This document shows positions 16,182 to 25,051 of a stretch of DNA of 32,222 bases, piece by piece. Below the pieces are notes generated by a model. It saw only the letters and a list, made by a program, of their open reading frames with translations, was not told where the DNA came from and ran no database searches. Numbering within the stretch: the first letter of the stretch is position 1; every line of letters begins with the position of its first letter. Source of the stretch: an uncultured Desulfosporosinus sp. (GTDB lineage Bacteria > Bacillota > Desulfitobacteriia > Desulfitobacteriales > Desulfitobacteriaceae); the NCBI GenBank assembly GCA_927405585.1, contig CAKMJS010000066.1, positions 1-32,222 of the forward strand, read 5' to 3'. Made by a program: the position numbers and the translations under genes.

Positions 16182-17009
16182 TTAAGTATTTGCTAGGTAG
16201 GTTCGTAATTTCAGCACCCCTTCGAGCGGAACATCCATTTGACCCAGCTTAATCTGCCAAGAAGGGCCATGATAATCACTCCCACCTGTAGCTAATATAG
16301 CATATTTCTCTGCGATTTCCGCATAATACGGGATCAGCGTTGCTTGCCGATCCCAATAACCATAATACACTTCAAGTCCTATGGGTCGATAAGCCAAAAG
16401 CTCAAATATGGTTTTAGGATCGTGCAATAGTCCAGGATGAGCTAAAACTGGAAGTCCCCCACATGAATAAATAAGATCTACAGCATCTTCAAAGGTATGC
16501 TGTAGATATGGCAGATAAGCGCATCCCCCTGGCCGGAAATATTCTGCTATCACACGCCAGTTCTGAGGACAACCACAATCTCTATGATAGATAGCCCGCA
16601 TGATATGTCCCTTACTAACTACTCCCTCGGCACAAACTTCACGCTCAACATCTTGCCATTCCAACGAAAGACCGCCAGTTTTCAGACATTCAACCATATC
16701 ATAAGCTAAGGCTGTTCGTTGTGATCGTATTTCTCTCAAACGAGCCTGTAAGACAGGATGATTCACATTCTGGAAATACCCTAAGAGATGAACCTCTCTG
16801 CCTTGATAATTGGTCAGTAATTCTACACCAGGAATAATATCAATGTTTAAACGTTTTGCCAGACTTTGTGCCTTGGCTATGCCTTCAGTACTCTCATGAT
16901 CGGTAATACCTATGATTTGAACATTATTGGCATAGGCGAGGTTTACGACTTCTTCAACCGATTGTAAGCCGTCTGATTCTTGAGTATGCACATGCAGATC
17001 AATCTTCAA
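16182..17009 (-). CDS. PHP-domain phosphoesterase (YciV/RNase AM-like)
   Basis: This soluble 275-residue metal-dependent phosphoesterase belongs to the PHP superfamily. Metal-ligand motifs are visible in the expected order: DLHVHTQESDG (His6, His8, Asp13), GITDHES near 37-43, PGVELL, a central GHIMRAIYH, LAHPGLL, and C-terminal GSDYHGPSW. This order and the length match the YciV family, whose studied members hydrolyse 3',5'-nucleoside bisphosphates (pAp) and the 5' ends of short RNAs. There is no polymerase or histidinol-phosphatase context. The frame could start at GTG 17015, but the GGGAGGG site abuts that codon directly. TTG at 17009 lies six bases after it and gives MKIDLHVH, so I use TTG. 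It is first gene of the unit with the K+ channel and BON protein. Confidence 0.88.
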   Translation of the reverse strand: MKIDLHVHTQESDGLQSVEEVVNLAYANNVQIIGITDHESTEGIAKAQSLAKRLNIDIIPGVELLTNYQGREVHLLGYFQNVNHPVLQARLREIRSQRTALAYDMVECLKTGGLSLEWQDVEREVCAEGVVSKGHIMRAIYHRDCGCPQNWRVIAEYFRPGGCAYLPYLQHTFEDAVDLIYSCGGLPVLAHPGLLHDPKTIFELLAYRPIGLEVYYGYWDRQATLIPYYAEIAEKYAILATGGSDYHGPSWQIKLGQMDVPLEGVLKLRTYLANT

Positions 17010-17164
17010 AAACACCCCTCCCTTCCATTTTCTTATGTCTTCATATTAAGTCCCGAATTGGGGTAACTAGTACTTACTTTATTATGCCTATTCTGGCTTT
17101 CCCTTAAAAATCCTGCCTTCTTGTTCCTGTATATATAATTATTCTAATGACCTAATTTTTTTGA

Positions 17165-17193
17165 TTGACAGTTTTATCTTTTTCCGATATAAT
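17165..17193 (+). promoter_or_regulatory. Consensus sigma-A promoter for tRNA-Trp
   Basis: TTGACA (17165-17170) and TATAAT (17188-17193) are exact consensus hexamers separated by 17 bases. The predicted start near 17200 lies about 16 bases before the tRNA 5' end, as expected for a strongly expressed stable RNA. Confidence 0.92.
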
Positions 17194-17215
17194 TCAATTC
17201 GTTGCTAAAAATTAT

Positions 17216-17289
17216 AGGGGATTAGTTTAATGGTAGAACAGCGGTCTCCAAAACCGCTGATGGGAGTTCGACTCTCTCATCCCCTGCCA
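17216..17289 (+). tRNA. tRNA-Trp (anticodon CCA)
   Basis: The 74 bases fold into a standard cloverleaf. AGGGGAT at the 5' end pairs with ATCCCCT at 17279-17285, followed by discriminator G and an encoded CCA. The anticodon stem GCGGT/ACCGC encloses the loop CTCCAAA, giving anticodon CCA for tryptophan. The D loop contains AATGGTAG, and the T arm has GGGAG-TTCGACT-CTCTC. It is a single tRNA gene with its own promoter and terminator. Confidence 0.97.
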
Positions 17290-17297
17290 GCATGTAC

Positions 17298-17322
17298 AAG
17301 GGTTTCGGCCCTTTTTCTTTTT
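17298..17322 (+). terminator. Terminator of tRNA-Trp
   Basis: AAGGG (17298-17302) pairs with CCCTT (17309-17313) and is followed directly by a T-rich run to 17322. It begins nine bases after the tRNA 3' end. Confidence 0.75.
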
Positions 17323-17412
17323 GCCCATTTTGAGGTTTGGACCATTTAACAAACATAAATCACTAAAATCATGGAAATACTCTTATTAAATGATTTTAGG
17401 GAGGCGTTCATA

Positions 17413-17607
17413 TTGAGTAATAAAGATGAAGCTACACGAGAAGCATTAGCCAGTGAATTAGGAGAGCTTAAAGATAAATATTCCCAATTAGAGCAATCGT
17501 TTACTAACTTAAAGAAACAGACATCTTTACATGAAACACAAGGATTAGTTCAATCGTCCTCTGGACAATCAGATTTGGAGACGGCTAGTGAACTAGGACA
17601 TTCTTAA
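17413..17607 (+). CDS. Small hydrophilic coiled-coil protein of unknown function
   Basis: I do not recognise a family. The 64-residue product (MSNKDEATREAL onward) is highly charged. It has a heptad-like helix through residues 8-36 (ELGELKDKYSQLEQSFTNL) and then a Ser/Gln/Thr-rich, probably disordered tail. There is no cysteine, signal peptide or membrane segment. The open frame extends 14 codons further upstream, but GGGAGG lies eight bases before the TTG at 17413, so I start there. A strong terminator begins ten bases after the stop. It could share transcription with the tRNA if that terminator leaks. The clean ribosome site and dedicated terminator argue that it is expressed. Confidence 0.62.
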   Translation: MSNKDEATREALASELGELKDKYSQLEQSFTNLKKQTSLHETQGLVQSSSGQSDLETASELGHS

Positions 17608-17616
17608 GTAACATAG

Positions 17617-17644
17617 AAAGATCCCCGCGTCCGGGGATCTTTTG
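17617..17644 (+). terminator. Strong intrinsic terminator after the 64-residue protein gene
   Basis: AAAGATCCCCG (17617-17627) pairs with CGGGGATCTTT (17632-17642) around a 4-base loop and runs into TTTT. The GC-rich core makes it one of the strongest terminators in the window. Confidence 0.9.
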
Positions 17645-17744
17645 CGCAATATCCCATAGCCTTGACCTTATCTAATGGGAAGGGTCTTCTATTAGTTATA
17701 CGTTGGCGCATGTATTGTTAAGGGGGTTCATTGCTGATAATAGA

Positions 17745-17779
17745 AATATAAGGTAAAAAACAAAAAGTTTCCTTATATT
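17745..17779 (-). terminator. Possible terminator after the giant activase gene
   Basis: AATATAAGG (17745-17753) pairs with CCTTATATT (17771-17779) around a 17-base A/T-rich loop, immediately after the activase stop. The stem is AT-rich and the following T tract is poor, so termination here is only suggested. Confidence 0.4.
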
Positions 17780-20700
17780 CTATGAGTCTAATTTACATTC
17801 CAGTAAGTTTGTTTCTAAATTCAGGATCGATAGTTTATTATCTAGTTCATCCTCTAAAAGGTCCTTTGCCCCAATGGGTTCCTTTATCCCATTTTGCAAA
17901 TTATCCATGGCTACGGAAAGCATGAGCTTGATGCGATTCAGTTGATTCACTTCACTTGCCCCTGGATCATAATCAATGGGCGCAATATTTGCCATGGGAT
18001 ATGACCGTCTGATCTCCCGGAACATCCCTTTACCCGTGATATGATTGGGCAAACATGCAAAGGGCTGTAAACAAACGATATTATTAACACCGCTTCGAAT
18101 CAGCTCGACCATCTCTCCAGTGAGGAACCAACCCTCTCCAGATTGATTAGCCAGAGAAAGATGTTTTTCGGCATATTGGGCTATCTCTTGGATAGATTTT
18201 GGTGCATGAAATCGTTTACTAGCCTCCAAAGCCCTCTTCATGTCCTTGCGATAGGACTCTATTCGACCTATAGAGAAATAACCGGACACCATGCTCCAGA
18301 AACTACCCGATAATTTCTCGTATTTAATGCGATTATCATACGCGCCATATAAAAGAAAATCGGCAAGATCAGGAACAACTGCCTCTGCCCCTTCAGCCTC
18401 CAACAGTTCTACAATGTTATTATTGGCGGTAGGATGGAATTTAACTAAAATCTCTCCCACAACTCCAACTTTTGGCTTGATCATATCTTCGTAAAGTTCC
18501 AACTTATCAAAATCTTGAACAATTTGGCGAATATTATCGGCGTGATCCTTTCTCGTTCCTTTCTTTAAGGACTCTTGACACCGATTAACCCAATAGTCAT
18601 ATAAGAGATTAGCGGAACCCGGAAATTTCTCATAGGGTCGAACTCTATACAGCACCCGCATTAAAAGATCTCCATAAATAAGACCTCTCATTAGCTTATT
18701 AAACATTGGAATTGTAAATTTGAAACCTGGATTATTTTCTAAATTAGACGATTGCCCCAAATTCAAAGCAATTACCGGGACATGTTCTAGCTTAGCATCT
18801 TTAAGTGCCTTTCGGATAAACGCGATATAGTTTGTCGCTCGGCATCCTCCACCCGTCTGACTAATAATGACCGAGGTGTTGTTCAAATCATACTTGCCGG
18901 AAGATAACGCTTCCATCAACTGACCAACAACGATGATCGCTGGATAACATGCATCGTTATGCACATACCTTAATCCTTCTTCAATAGCCAACTTATCAAC
19001 CGAGGGCAAGAACTCAATCGTATACCCCGCATCTTCAAATCCCGTCTTAAAAAATTGAAAGTGTATTGGAGACATTTGAGGCACTAATATAGTATGGCTT
19101 TTCTTCATTTCCTCGGTAAATACAACTCTTTGAGGCCTATCGTAGAGCTTTTTAGGAATAAAATTTCTATTGTCCCTCTCTTTGATGGCAGCGATTAAGG
19201 AACGCAAGCGAATTCTCGCAGCCCCTAAATTATTTATTTCGTCAATTTTTAACACTGTGTAGATCTTTCCATAAGCTTCCAAGATCTCTTTGATTTGATC
19301 AGTGGTTACTGCATCAAGACCACATCCGAACGAATTCAGTTGGATTAATTCTAAGTCCTTTTGTTGTGCTACATAGCTGGTGGCAGAATACTCTCGCGAG
19401 TGGTACACCCATTGATCGACAACACGCAAAGGTCTTTCAACCTCACCCAGATGTTGAATAGCGTCTTCGGATAAAACTGCAAACCCATAGGATCCGATCA
19501 TCTCTGGTATACCGTGGTTAATTTCAGGATCAATATGATAAGGCCTACCTACGAGCACTATGCCCTTTAAATTGTTCTCCCGGATATAGTGGAGGGTTTC
19601 TTCTCCCTTATTTTTTACTTCTTGCTTATATCTGTCCTGTTCAGCGTATGCCTTTTCAAGAGCTCTAGCTAGTTCATATTTCGGAATTCCTTCTGGCGCT
19701 AACTCCTCAGCTAACCGTTTGACCATTCTCTTTGGCATATCCATGGGTAAGAAAGGATGATAAAACCTAACCATAGATTCTCTTAATATATCCATATTAG
19801 CATTAATGGTCTCTGGATAAGAGGTAACAATGGGACAGTTGTAATTATTATCTGCTGCTGGATCCTCTATTCTGATATTCGGGACGCAGGGATAAAATAA
19901 TTTATTGATCCCTTTTTTCACTAAATCAGCAATGTGACCATGGACAAGCTTTGCCGGGTAACAGGCAGACTCTGAAGGGATTGTATCCATTCCCTGCTCA
20001 TATATCTGTTTGGATGATCGACCAGAAAGGATAACTTGGTATCCTAATTCTGTAAAGAAAGTAAACCAAAAAGGATAGTCTTCGTAGATGTTTAAGACAC
20101 GAGGAATTCCGATGGTCCCTCTCGAGGCCTTCTCTTTTGACAAAGGCTTGTAATTGAAGACTCTTTTGTACTTATACTCGTAAAGATTGGGAATTTCACT
20201 TTTTACGATGTCTTTCCCTGCACCTCTATCGCAACGATTTCCTGAAATGTAGTCACTTCCGCTGGAAAAATGTTTTACACTTACTAAACAATTGTTTCCA
20301 CACAACCCACATCGTTTTATCGATGTTTGTGTATTAAAATCAACTAGATCGTTTCCTAGCATGAGATTCGTTTGATACCCCAAAGCATAACGATCTTTGG
20401 CAATCAAAGCAGCGCCAAACGCCCCCATAATACCCGCTATATCCGGGCAAACTACTTCTTGGTGAGTAATTATCTCGAATGCTCTCAGCACGGCATCATT
20501 ATGAAAGGTTCCCCCCTGTACGACAATTTTCTTGCCAAGGTCCTCGGCATTTCTCAAGCGAATCACTTTATAAAGTGCATTCTTAATCACCGATATGGCA
20601 ATACCTGCCGAAATATCGCTGATCTCTGCTCCTTCTTTCTGTGCTTGTTTGACCCTGGAGTTCATAAATACCGTGCAGCGGGTCCCGAGATCAACTGGAT

Positions 20701-22126
20701 GCCTCGAAGCTTGACTCAATCTAGCGAATTCTTGTACATCCAAATTCAAAGAATGAGCAAACGTTTCAACAAAGGAACCACACCCTGAAGAACAAGCTTC
20801 ATTCAGGGTAATGGACTCAATTACCCCATCACGGATCACTAAACTTTTCATATCCTGTCCACCAATATCTAAAACAAAATCAACGCCTGGTTGGAAAAAG
20901 TTCGCTGATGTATAATGAGCAACTGTTTCAATCTCCCCAATGTCCACTCTCAACGCCGCTTTGATAAGGTGCTCCCCATATCCTGTGACCGCTGAGTTAA
21001 CTACCCTAGTTTTCTTGTTTAGCTTCTCCGACATTTGCTTTATGGCTTCTATGGTCGATTCTAACGGTTTGCCCATATTACTGCTGTAAAACGAATACAG
21101 TAAGCCTCCAGCGTCATCGACAAGCGCAAGTTTAGTGGTTGTTGATCCTGCATCGATACCCAAATAAGCATTTCCTTCATAGTTATCTAAGTCTAGTCTC
21201 CTGACCTTATGCATGGCATGACGATCCTTAAATCGGTGATACTCCTCTTCGTTGGCAAATAAGATATCAAGTTTTTCACTCTCGTCATTATTAATTGTAT
21301 GAATTAGTGGGACTTTATAAAATAAGTTCTCTATTGAAATAATCGCCTTTTCTCTTGAGGACAGGGCAGCGCCAATGGCTACAAAATAGTGTGAGTTCTC
21401 CGGAAAGATTACTTGCTTAGCACCTAAATTAAGTGTTTCAATAAAACGTTGTCTTAGCTCAGACATGAAATACAATGGCCCTCCCAAAAATGCTATGTTC
21501 CCTCTGATCGGGCGACCTTGGGCTAGACCACTAATCGTTTGATTAACCACAGCCTGTAAAACGGACACAGCAATATCCTCTTTGGCTGCCCCTTCATTCA
21601 GCAAGGGTTGTACATCTGTCTTGGCAAACACACCACACCTAGAAGCAATAGGGTAAATATTTCGATAGTTTTTGGCAAGTTCATTGAGCCCTGGTGCATC
21701 GGTTTGCAACAATGACGCCATCTGATCGATAAAGGCACCCGTGCCCCCGGCACAAGTTCCATTCATTCTTTGTTCGATCGCTTCCCCAAAAAAGGTTATC
21801 TTGGCGTCTTCGCCACCAAGTTCGATCGCTGCATCCGTGTTCGGAATTACTATTTTAATGGCGTTAGTGCAAGCAATCACTTCTTGAATAAAAGGAACAC
21901 CCAACTTTTGGGATATATTATACCCCCCAGATCCTGTAACCATCATAGTAACGAGGTGCCCCTGTAAAGATGATTTGACATCGTCAAGCATCACCACTAC
22001 TGTTTTTTTAATATTTGAAAAATGTCTCAAATAATTTTTATAGATAATGTTTTTATGTCGATCTAAAACAACTATCTTTACAGTTGTTGAACCAACATCC
22101 AATCCGATATTTAAAACTCTAGTCAT
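17780..22126 (-). CDS. Giant fused 2-hydroxyacyl-CoA dehydratase activase-type protein (two activator + two HgdB-like domains)
   Basis: This 1448-residue iron-sulfur ATPase belongs to the BadF/BcrA/HgdC activator group. Residues 1-310 form an ASKHA ATPase domain ([19 protein letters not shown] with Cys125; SRCGVFAK with Cys164). A second copy at about 325-600 has [22 protein letters not shown] with Cys445 and TRCTVFMNS with Cys484. A cysteine knot follows (Cys606, 609, 613 and a fourth near 630). Then comes a DUF2229-type region with [16 protein letters not shown] and NSFGCGLDA, and last a related unit with [16 protein letters not shown] and [11 protein letters not shown]. In two-component systems a homodimeric activator holds one [4Fe-4S] cluster between Cys pairs and fires electrons into a dehydratase. 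Here all parts seem fused. ATG at 22126 has GGAGG six bases upstream; the longer frame is rejected. It is the second gene after tetR. The substrate is unknown. Confidence 0.85.
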   Translation of the reverse strand: MTRVLNIGLDVGSTTVKIVVLDRHKNIIYKNYLRHFSNIKKTVVVMLDDVKSSLQGHLVTMMVTGSGGYNISQKLGVPFIQEVIACTNAIKIVIPNTDAAIELGGEDAKITFFGEAIEQRMNGTCAGGTGAFIDQMASLLQTDAPGLNELAKNYRNIYPIASRCGVFAKTDVQPLLNEGAAKEDIAVSVLQAVVNQTISGLAQGRPIRGNIAFLGGPLYFMSELRQRFIETLNLGAKQVIFPENSHYFVAIGAALSSREKAIISIENLFYKVPLIHTINNDESEKLDILFANEEEYHRFKDRHAMHKVRRLDLDNYEGNAYLGIDAGSTTTKLALVDDAGGLLYSFYSSNMGKPLESTIEAIKQMSEKLNKKTRVVNSAVTGYGEHLIKAALRVDIGEIETVAHYTSANFFQPGVDFVLDIGGQDMKSLVIRDGVIESITLNEACSSGCGSFVETFAHSLNLDVQEFARLSQASRHPVDLGTRCTVFMNSRVKQAQKEGAEISDISAGIAISVIKNALYKVIRLRNAEDLGKKIVVQGGTFHNDAVLRAFEIITHQEVVCPDIAGIMGAFGAALIAKDRYALGYQTNLMLGNDLVDFNTQTSIKRCGLCGNNCLVSVKHFSSGSDYISGNRCDRGAGKDIVKSEIPNLYEYKYKRVFNYKPLSKEKASRGTIGIPRVLNIYEDYPFWFTFFTELGYQVILSGRSSKQIYEQGMDTIPSESACYPAKLVHGHIADLVKKGINKLFYPCVPNIRIEDPAADNNYNCPIVTSYPETINANMDILRESMVRFYHPFLPMDMPKRMVKRLAEELAPEGIPKYELARALEKAYAEQDRYKQEVKNKGEETLHYIRENNLKGIVLVGRPYHIDPEINHGIPEMIGSYGFAVLSEDAIQHLGEVERPLRVVDQWVYHSREYSATSYVAQQKDLELIQLNSFGCGLDAVTTDQIKEILEAYGKIYTVLKIDEINNLGAARIRLRSLIAAIKERDNRNFIPKKLYDRPQRVVFTEEMKKSHTILVPQMSPIHFQFFKTGFEDAGYTIEFLPSVDKLAIEEGLRYVHNDACYPAIIVVGQLMEALSSGKYDLNNTSVIISQTGGGCRATNYIAFIRKALKDAKLEHVPVIALNLGQSSNLENNPGFKFTIPMFNKLMRGLIYGDLLMRVLYRVRPYEKFPGSANLLYDYWVNRCQESLKKGTRKDHADNIRQIVQDFDKLELYEDMIKPKVGVVGEILVKFHPTANNNIVELLEAEGAEAVVPDLADFLLYGAYDNRIKYEKLSGSFWSMVSGYFSIGRIESYRKDMKRALEASKRFHAPKSIQEIAQYAEKHLSLANQSGEGWFLTGEMVELIRSGVNNIVCLQPFACLPNHITGKGMFREIRRSYPMANIAPIDYDPGASEVNQLNRIKLMLSVAMDNLQNGIKEPIGAKDLLEDELDNKLSILNLETNLLECKLDS

Positions 22127-22171
22127 TTTCTTCCTCCACAATGTGCATTTGATAAACCACACGTCAACCCA

Positions 22172-22753
22172 TCATACTGAGTGGGTTACTCCTCTTGCGA
22201 ATATTTTAACATAACTAGAAATACATGCCTGAATGTCGGTTTCAAATGTTAGCTTATTCATAACCAAAAAAGTAATAAACAAACCAAAATTAGTCGCTAA
22301 AACGCTGGTGGCCAACTCCTCTGGATTCTCCTTTATGACCCCTCGTTCTCTCATTGTTTCAAAATAGTGGCTTAATAGTCTTTTCAATTCATTAGGAATT
22401 TTAAATAATAAGGCATCAAATTCTGGATTTAATTCTTCATTCTTAAAATGCATTAGAATAATCTTTTTATTCTGAAGCAAGGTTTCTTGATAGGAAGTAC
22501 ATATCTTAATCAGATCTCTTTCTAAATCCCCTTCTAACCCCTCAAAAAGACCTATCAATTTAGGCGAGATGACAAATTTATCAAATGCTTTTTCGAACAA
22601 ATTTTGCTTGCTTTCAAAATGTCTAAAGAGTGTCATTTCGCTTAAGCCTGCTTTTTTTGCAATTTCCTTGGTGGTTACTGCGCTATAGCCTTTTTGCGAA
22701 AACAAAACAATGGAAGCATTTAAAATTTTGTCTTCAGTGTTTAAATTACACAT
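22172..22753 (-). CDS. TetR-family transcriptional regulator
   Basis: This 193-residue one-component regulator has its N-terminal helix-turn-helix at about residues 8-55, with the family pattern ILNASIVLFSQKGYSAVTTKEIAKKAGLS followed in the same helix bundle by MTLFRHFESKQNLF. The all-helical remainder, ending in a hydrophobic LFITFLVMNKL segment, is the ligand and dimer domain. The ATG is preceded by GGGAG at six bases. It is the first gene of a two-gene unit; the activase begins 45 bases after its stop, so it most likely controls the activase and itself. Two overlapping palindromes over its own promoter are candidate operators, fitting autorepression. The inducer is unknown; an acyl-CoA or related thioester would suit the partner, but that is a guess. 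Confidence 0.9.
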   Translation of the reverse strand: MCNLNTEDKILNASIVLFSQKGYSAVTTKEIAKKAGLSEMTLFRHFESKQNLFEKAFDKFVISPKLIGLFEGLEGDLERDLIKICTSYQETLLQNKKIILMHFKNEELNPEFDALLFKIPNELKRLLSHYFETMRERGVIKENPEELATSVLATNFGLFITFLVMNKLTFETDIQACISSYVKIFARGVTHSV

Positions 22754-22770
22754 ATTCGTCTCCCAAGTAA

Positions 22771-22838
22771 AACATGCCTTACGACTGGCATGTTAGTTAA
22801 TACTAACATATTCTATCATTTCTATTTAAAAACTTCAA
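22771..22838 (-). promoter_or_regulatory. tetR promoter with two overlapping palindromic operators
   Basis: On the minus strand TTGAAG (22833-22838) and TAGAAT (22810-22815) are separated by 17 bases, a good sigma-A promoter. Immediately downstream, over the expected start site, lies a perfect 20-bp palindrome (22790-22809, ATGTTAGTTAATACTAACAT). It shares five bases with a second dyad at 22771-22794 (AACATGCC-8-GGCATGTT). TetR-type repressors bind such dyads, so binding here would block initiation. Confidence 0.75.
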
Positions 22839-22948
22839 TCGAGTGAAGAATATTATTATTAATTATGTATGCTAACCTGTTCAAAAAGTTTATAAAAGTA
22901 GGCAACATATCTAGGACTTTTCTCGAAATCGATGATTTGTTACCCGAT

Positions 22949-22988
22949 AAAAGAGGATTATTCACCTAAGACATAGGGAATAATCCTC
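22949..22988 (-). terminator. Intrinsic terminator after the EF-G-like gene
   Basis: GAGGATTATTC (22953-22963) pairs perfectly with GAATAATCCTC (22978-22988) around a 14-base loop. On the minus strand it follows the EF-G-like stop by about 40 bases and runs into TTTTATC. The stretch between this and the tetR promoter holds nothing I recognise. Confidence 0.8.
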
Positions 22989-23026
22989 ATAATAAATTTA
23001 TATAAAATTCTTTACGAATCCTTTAC

Positions 23027-25051
23027 TTAATGACCTTGAGCAGATTTTAATTGACTTACCAATGATTCACTGAGTTTTCCCGGAACTTCTTCGTATTGGA
23101 GAAATTCCATCGTAAACGAGCCTCTCCCCTGAGTTAAGGATCTCAAATCAATCGCATAGCGCATCATTTCAGCTTGGGGTACATGGGCGCGGATTATTTG
23201 GTAGTTTTCACTGTCAGCAACCATACCCAACATTTTTCCGCGTTTTCCATTGATATCCCCGATCACATCACCCATAAAAATTTCTGGAACTTTAATTTCT
23301 ACTTCAACAACAGGTTCGAGTAACGTAGGTTTTGCCAACTCTACCCCCTTACGAAAGGCGATGATCGCTGCCAGTTTAAACGCCATTTCAGATGAATCAA
23401 CTGCATGATAAGAACCGTCGCAGAGCGTTACTTTAATATCCGTCACAGGATAACCTACCATAGTTCCTTCTGCCATAGCCTCTCGAATGCCTTTTTCGAC
23501 AGCTGGAATATATTGTTTAGGGACTGATCCACCGAAGATTGCCTCAGCAAACTCAAAGTCTTTACCTTCAGAGGGTTCTATATTAATCCACACATGGCCA
23601 TACTGACCATGACCACCCGTTTGTTTCTTATGCTTCCCTTCCACTTTAACCGCTTTACGAATTGTCTCGCGATAGGGTACACGCGGAACTTTCATAGATA
23701 CTGCTACTCCAAACTTTCGGGTCAGCTTCTCTAGATAAATTTCAAGGTGCATTTCTCCTAATCCAGTTAAAAGCAATTCTCTAGTTTCAGTATTCTTACT
23801 AATCTTAATTGTCGGATCTTCTTCTGACAAACGTGCCAACGCACTGCTAAGTTTATCCTCATCCCCTTTAGTCTTTGCCTGAATCGCCACTGATAAAGTA
23901 GGTATAGGAAAATCAATGCCTTGAAGTATAATTTGATGTTCTTTTGCGCATAAGGTATCTCCAGTTCTCACTTCTTGTAATTTGGCGACAACGGCAATAT
24001 CTCCAGCGGATACTGAAGTAACTGGTTCTTGTGTTTTCCCACGCAGATAAAATGGTTGCCCAATTTTTTCCTCTACCCCGCGACTAGAATTATAGACTAG
24101 AGTTTCTGCACTGAATTTACCTCCATAAACTCGGAAAAACGACATTTTACCAACGTAAGGATCAGCTAGTGTTTTGAATACTAAAGCCACTTTCTCAGGG
24201 ACTATCTCAGGGGTGGGAACGAAATCAGCTAAAAAATCCAGGATATTAGTAATCCCAATATTTCTGTATGCTGATCCGCAGAGTACGGGGATAATAAGAT
24301 TTTGTTTTAACGCCTGTTGCAAAGCAGTTTTTAAATCCTCTTCGGTTAGCCTTTCCCCTTCAAGATATTTCGTCAGGACCTCGTCATCCGCCTCGGCGAC
24401 TGACTCGGCTAACTGCTCTCTTAAAAGGTCAATCTCTAACTGGTACTCGTCAGAAACTTCTTTAACCGAAAATTTACCGCTCCCATTGGCTTCATAGTCA
24501 TAATGCTTATTCTTGACAATATCAATCACGCCCAGAAAACTATCCTCTTGACCGGTTGGTAGCTGTAAAGGAACAAAGCGCGCAAGTGGGTAAGTATCTC
24601 TAAGCTGTTCTAAGACCTTACTAAAATTGGCATTTTTACGATCCAGTTTATTAATAAAGATTACTTTAGGTAACTTCTGATGTTCCATCACGTTTAAGGT
24701 GATTTCTGCCTGAACTTCAAGACCTGCCACGCCACAAAGCACCAAAACGCCGCACTCGGCGACGCGCAAGGCACTCTTAACTTCCCCAAAAAAGTCTAAG
24801 TATCCTGGGGTATCAAGGACATTGATTTTAACCTCTTGCCACTCAATCGGAATAAGACTCGTACTAATCGACACTTTGTGTTTCACTTCTTCGGGTAAAA
24901 AGTCCGAGACGGTGTTCCCCTCAGTAATTTTGCCAATTCGATTGGTCACACCCGAATTGAAAAGAAAGGTTTCCGCTAAGGAAGTCTTTCCTGCTCCACC
25001 ATGCCCTACCAGACAGACGTTGCGAAGATGTTTTGTGTCATAGGTCTTCAA
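23027..25051 (-). CDS. Elongation factor G-like GTPase (paralogue)
   Basis: This 674-residue translational GTPase has EF-G architecture. The G domain contains P-loop GHGGAGKT (16-23), DTPG (80-83) and NKLD (134-137); a beta-barrel domain II follows, then domain III near LARLSEEDPTIKIS, domain IV with GGHGQYGHVWI, and domain V. The standard switch region (ERGITI in canonical EF-G) is replaced by PEEVKHKVSIS. That, together with the absence of ribosomal-protein or EF-Tu neighbours, marks it as the EF-G-like paralogue common in Firmicutes rather than the housekeeping factor. Its exact role (alternative translocation, recycling or stress) is not established by sequence. The start is TTG: GGAGGAG lies six bases before it. 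It has its own long leader and terminator, so it is probably monocistronic. Confidence 0.92.
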   Translation of the reverse strand: MKTYDTKHLRNVCLVGHGGAGKTSLAETFLFNSGVTNRIGKITEGNTVSDFLPEEVKHKVSISTSLIPIEWQEVKINVLDTPGYLDFFGEVKSALRVAECGVLVLCGVAGLEVQAEITLNVMEHQKLPKVIFINKLDRKNANFSKVLEQLRDTYPLARFVPLQLPTGQEDSFLGVIDIVKNKHYDYEANGSGKFSVKEVSDEYQLEIDLLREQLAESVAEADDEVLTKYLEGERLTEEDLKTALQQALKQNLIIPVLCGSAYRNIGITNILDFLADFVPTPEIVPEKVALVFKTLADPYVGKMSFFRVYGGKFSAETLVYNSSRGVEEKIGQPFYLRGKTQEPVTSVSAGDIAVVAKLQEVRTGDTLCAKEHQIILQGIDFPIPTLSVAIQAKTKGDEDKLSSALARLSEEDPTIKISKNTETRELLLTGLGEMHLEIYLEKLTRKFGVAVSMKVPRVPYRETIRKAVKVEGKHKKQTGGHGQYGHVWINIEPSEGKDFEFAEAIFGGSVPKQYIPAVEKGIREAMAEGTMVGYPVTDIKVTLCDGSYHAVDSSEMAFKLAAIIAFRKGVELAKPTLLEPVVEVEIKVPEIFMGDVIGDINGKRGKMLGMVADSENYQIIRAHVPQAEMMRYAIDLRSLTQGRGSFTMEFLQYEEVPGKLSESLVSQLKSAQGH

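Noticed and set aside
20372-20788. 138-residue plus-strand frame inside the giant activase gene
   Set aside because: It is antisense to conserved, motif-bearing coding sequence and shows no recognisable domain.
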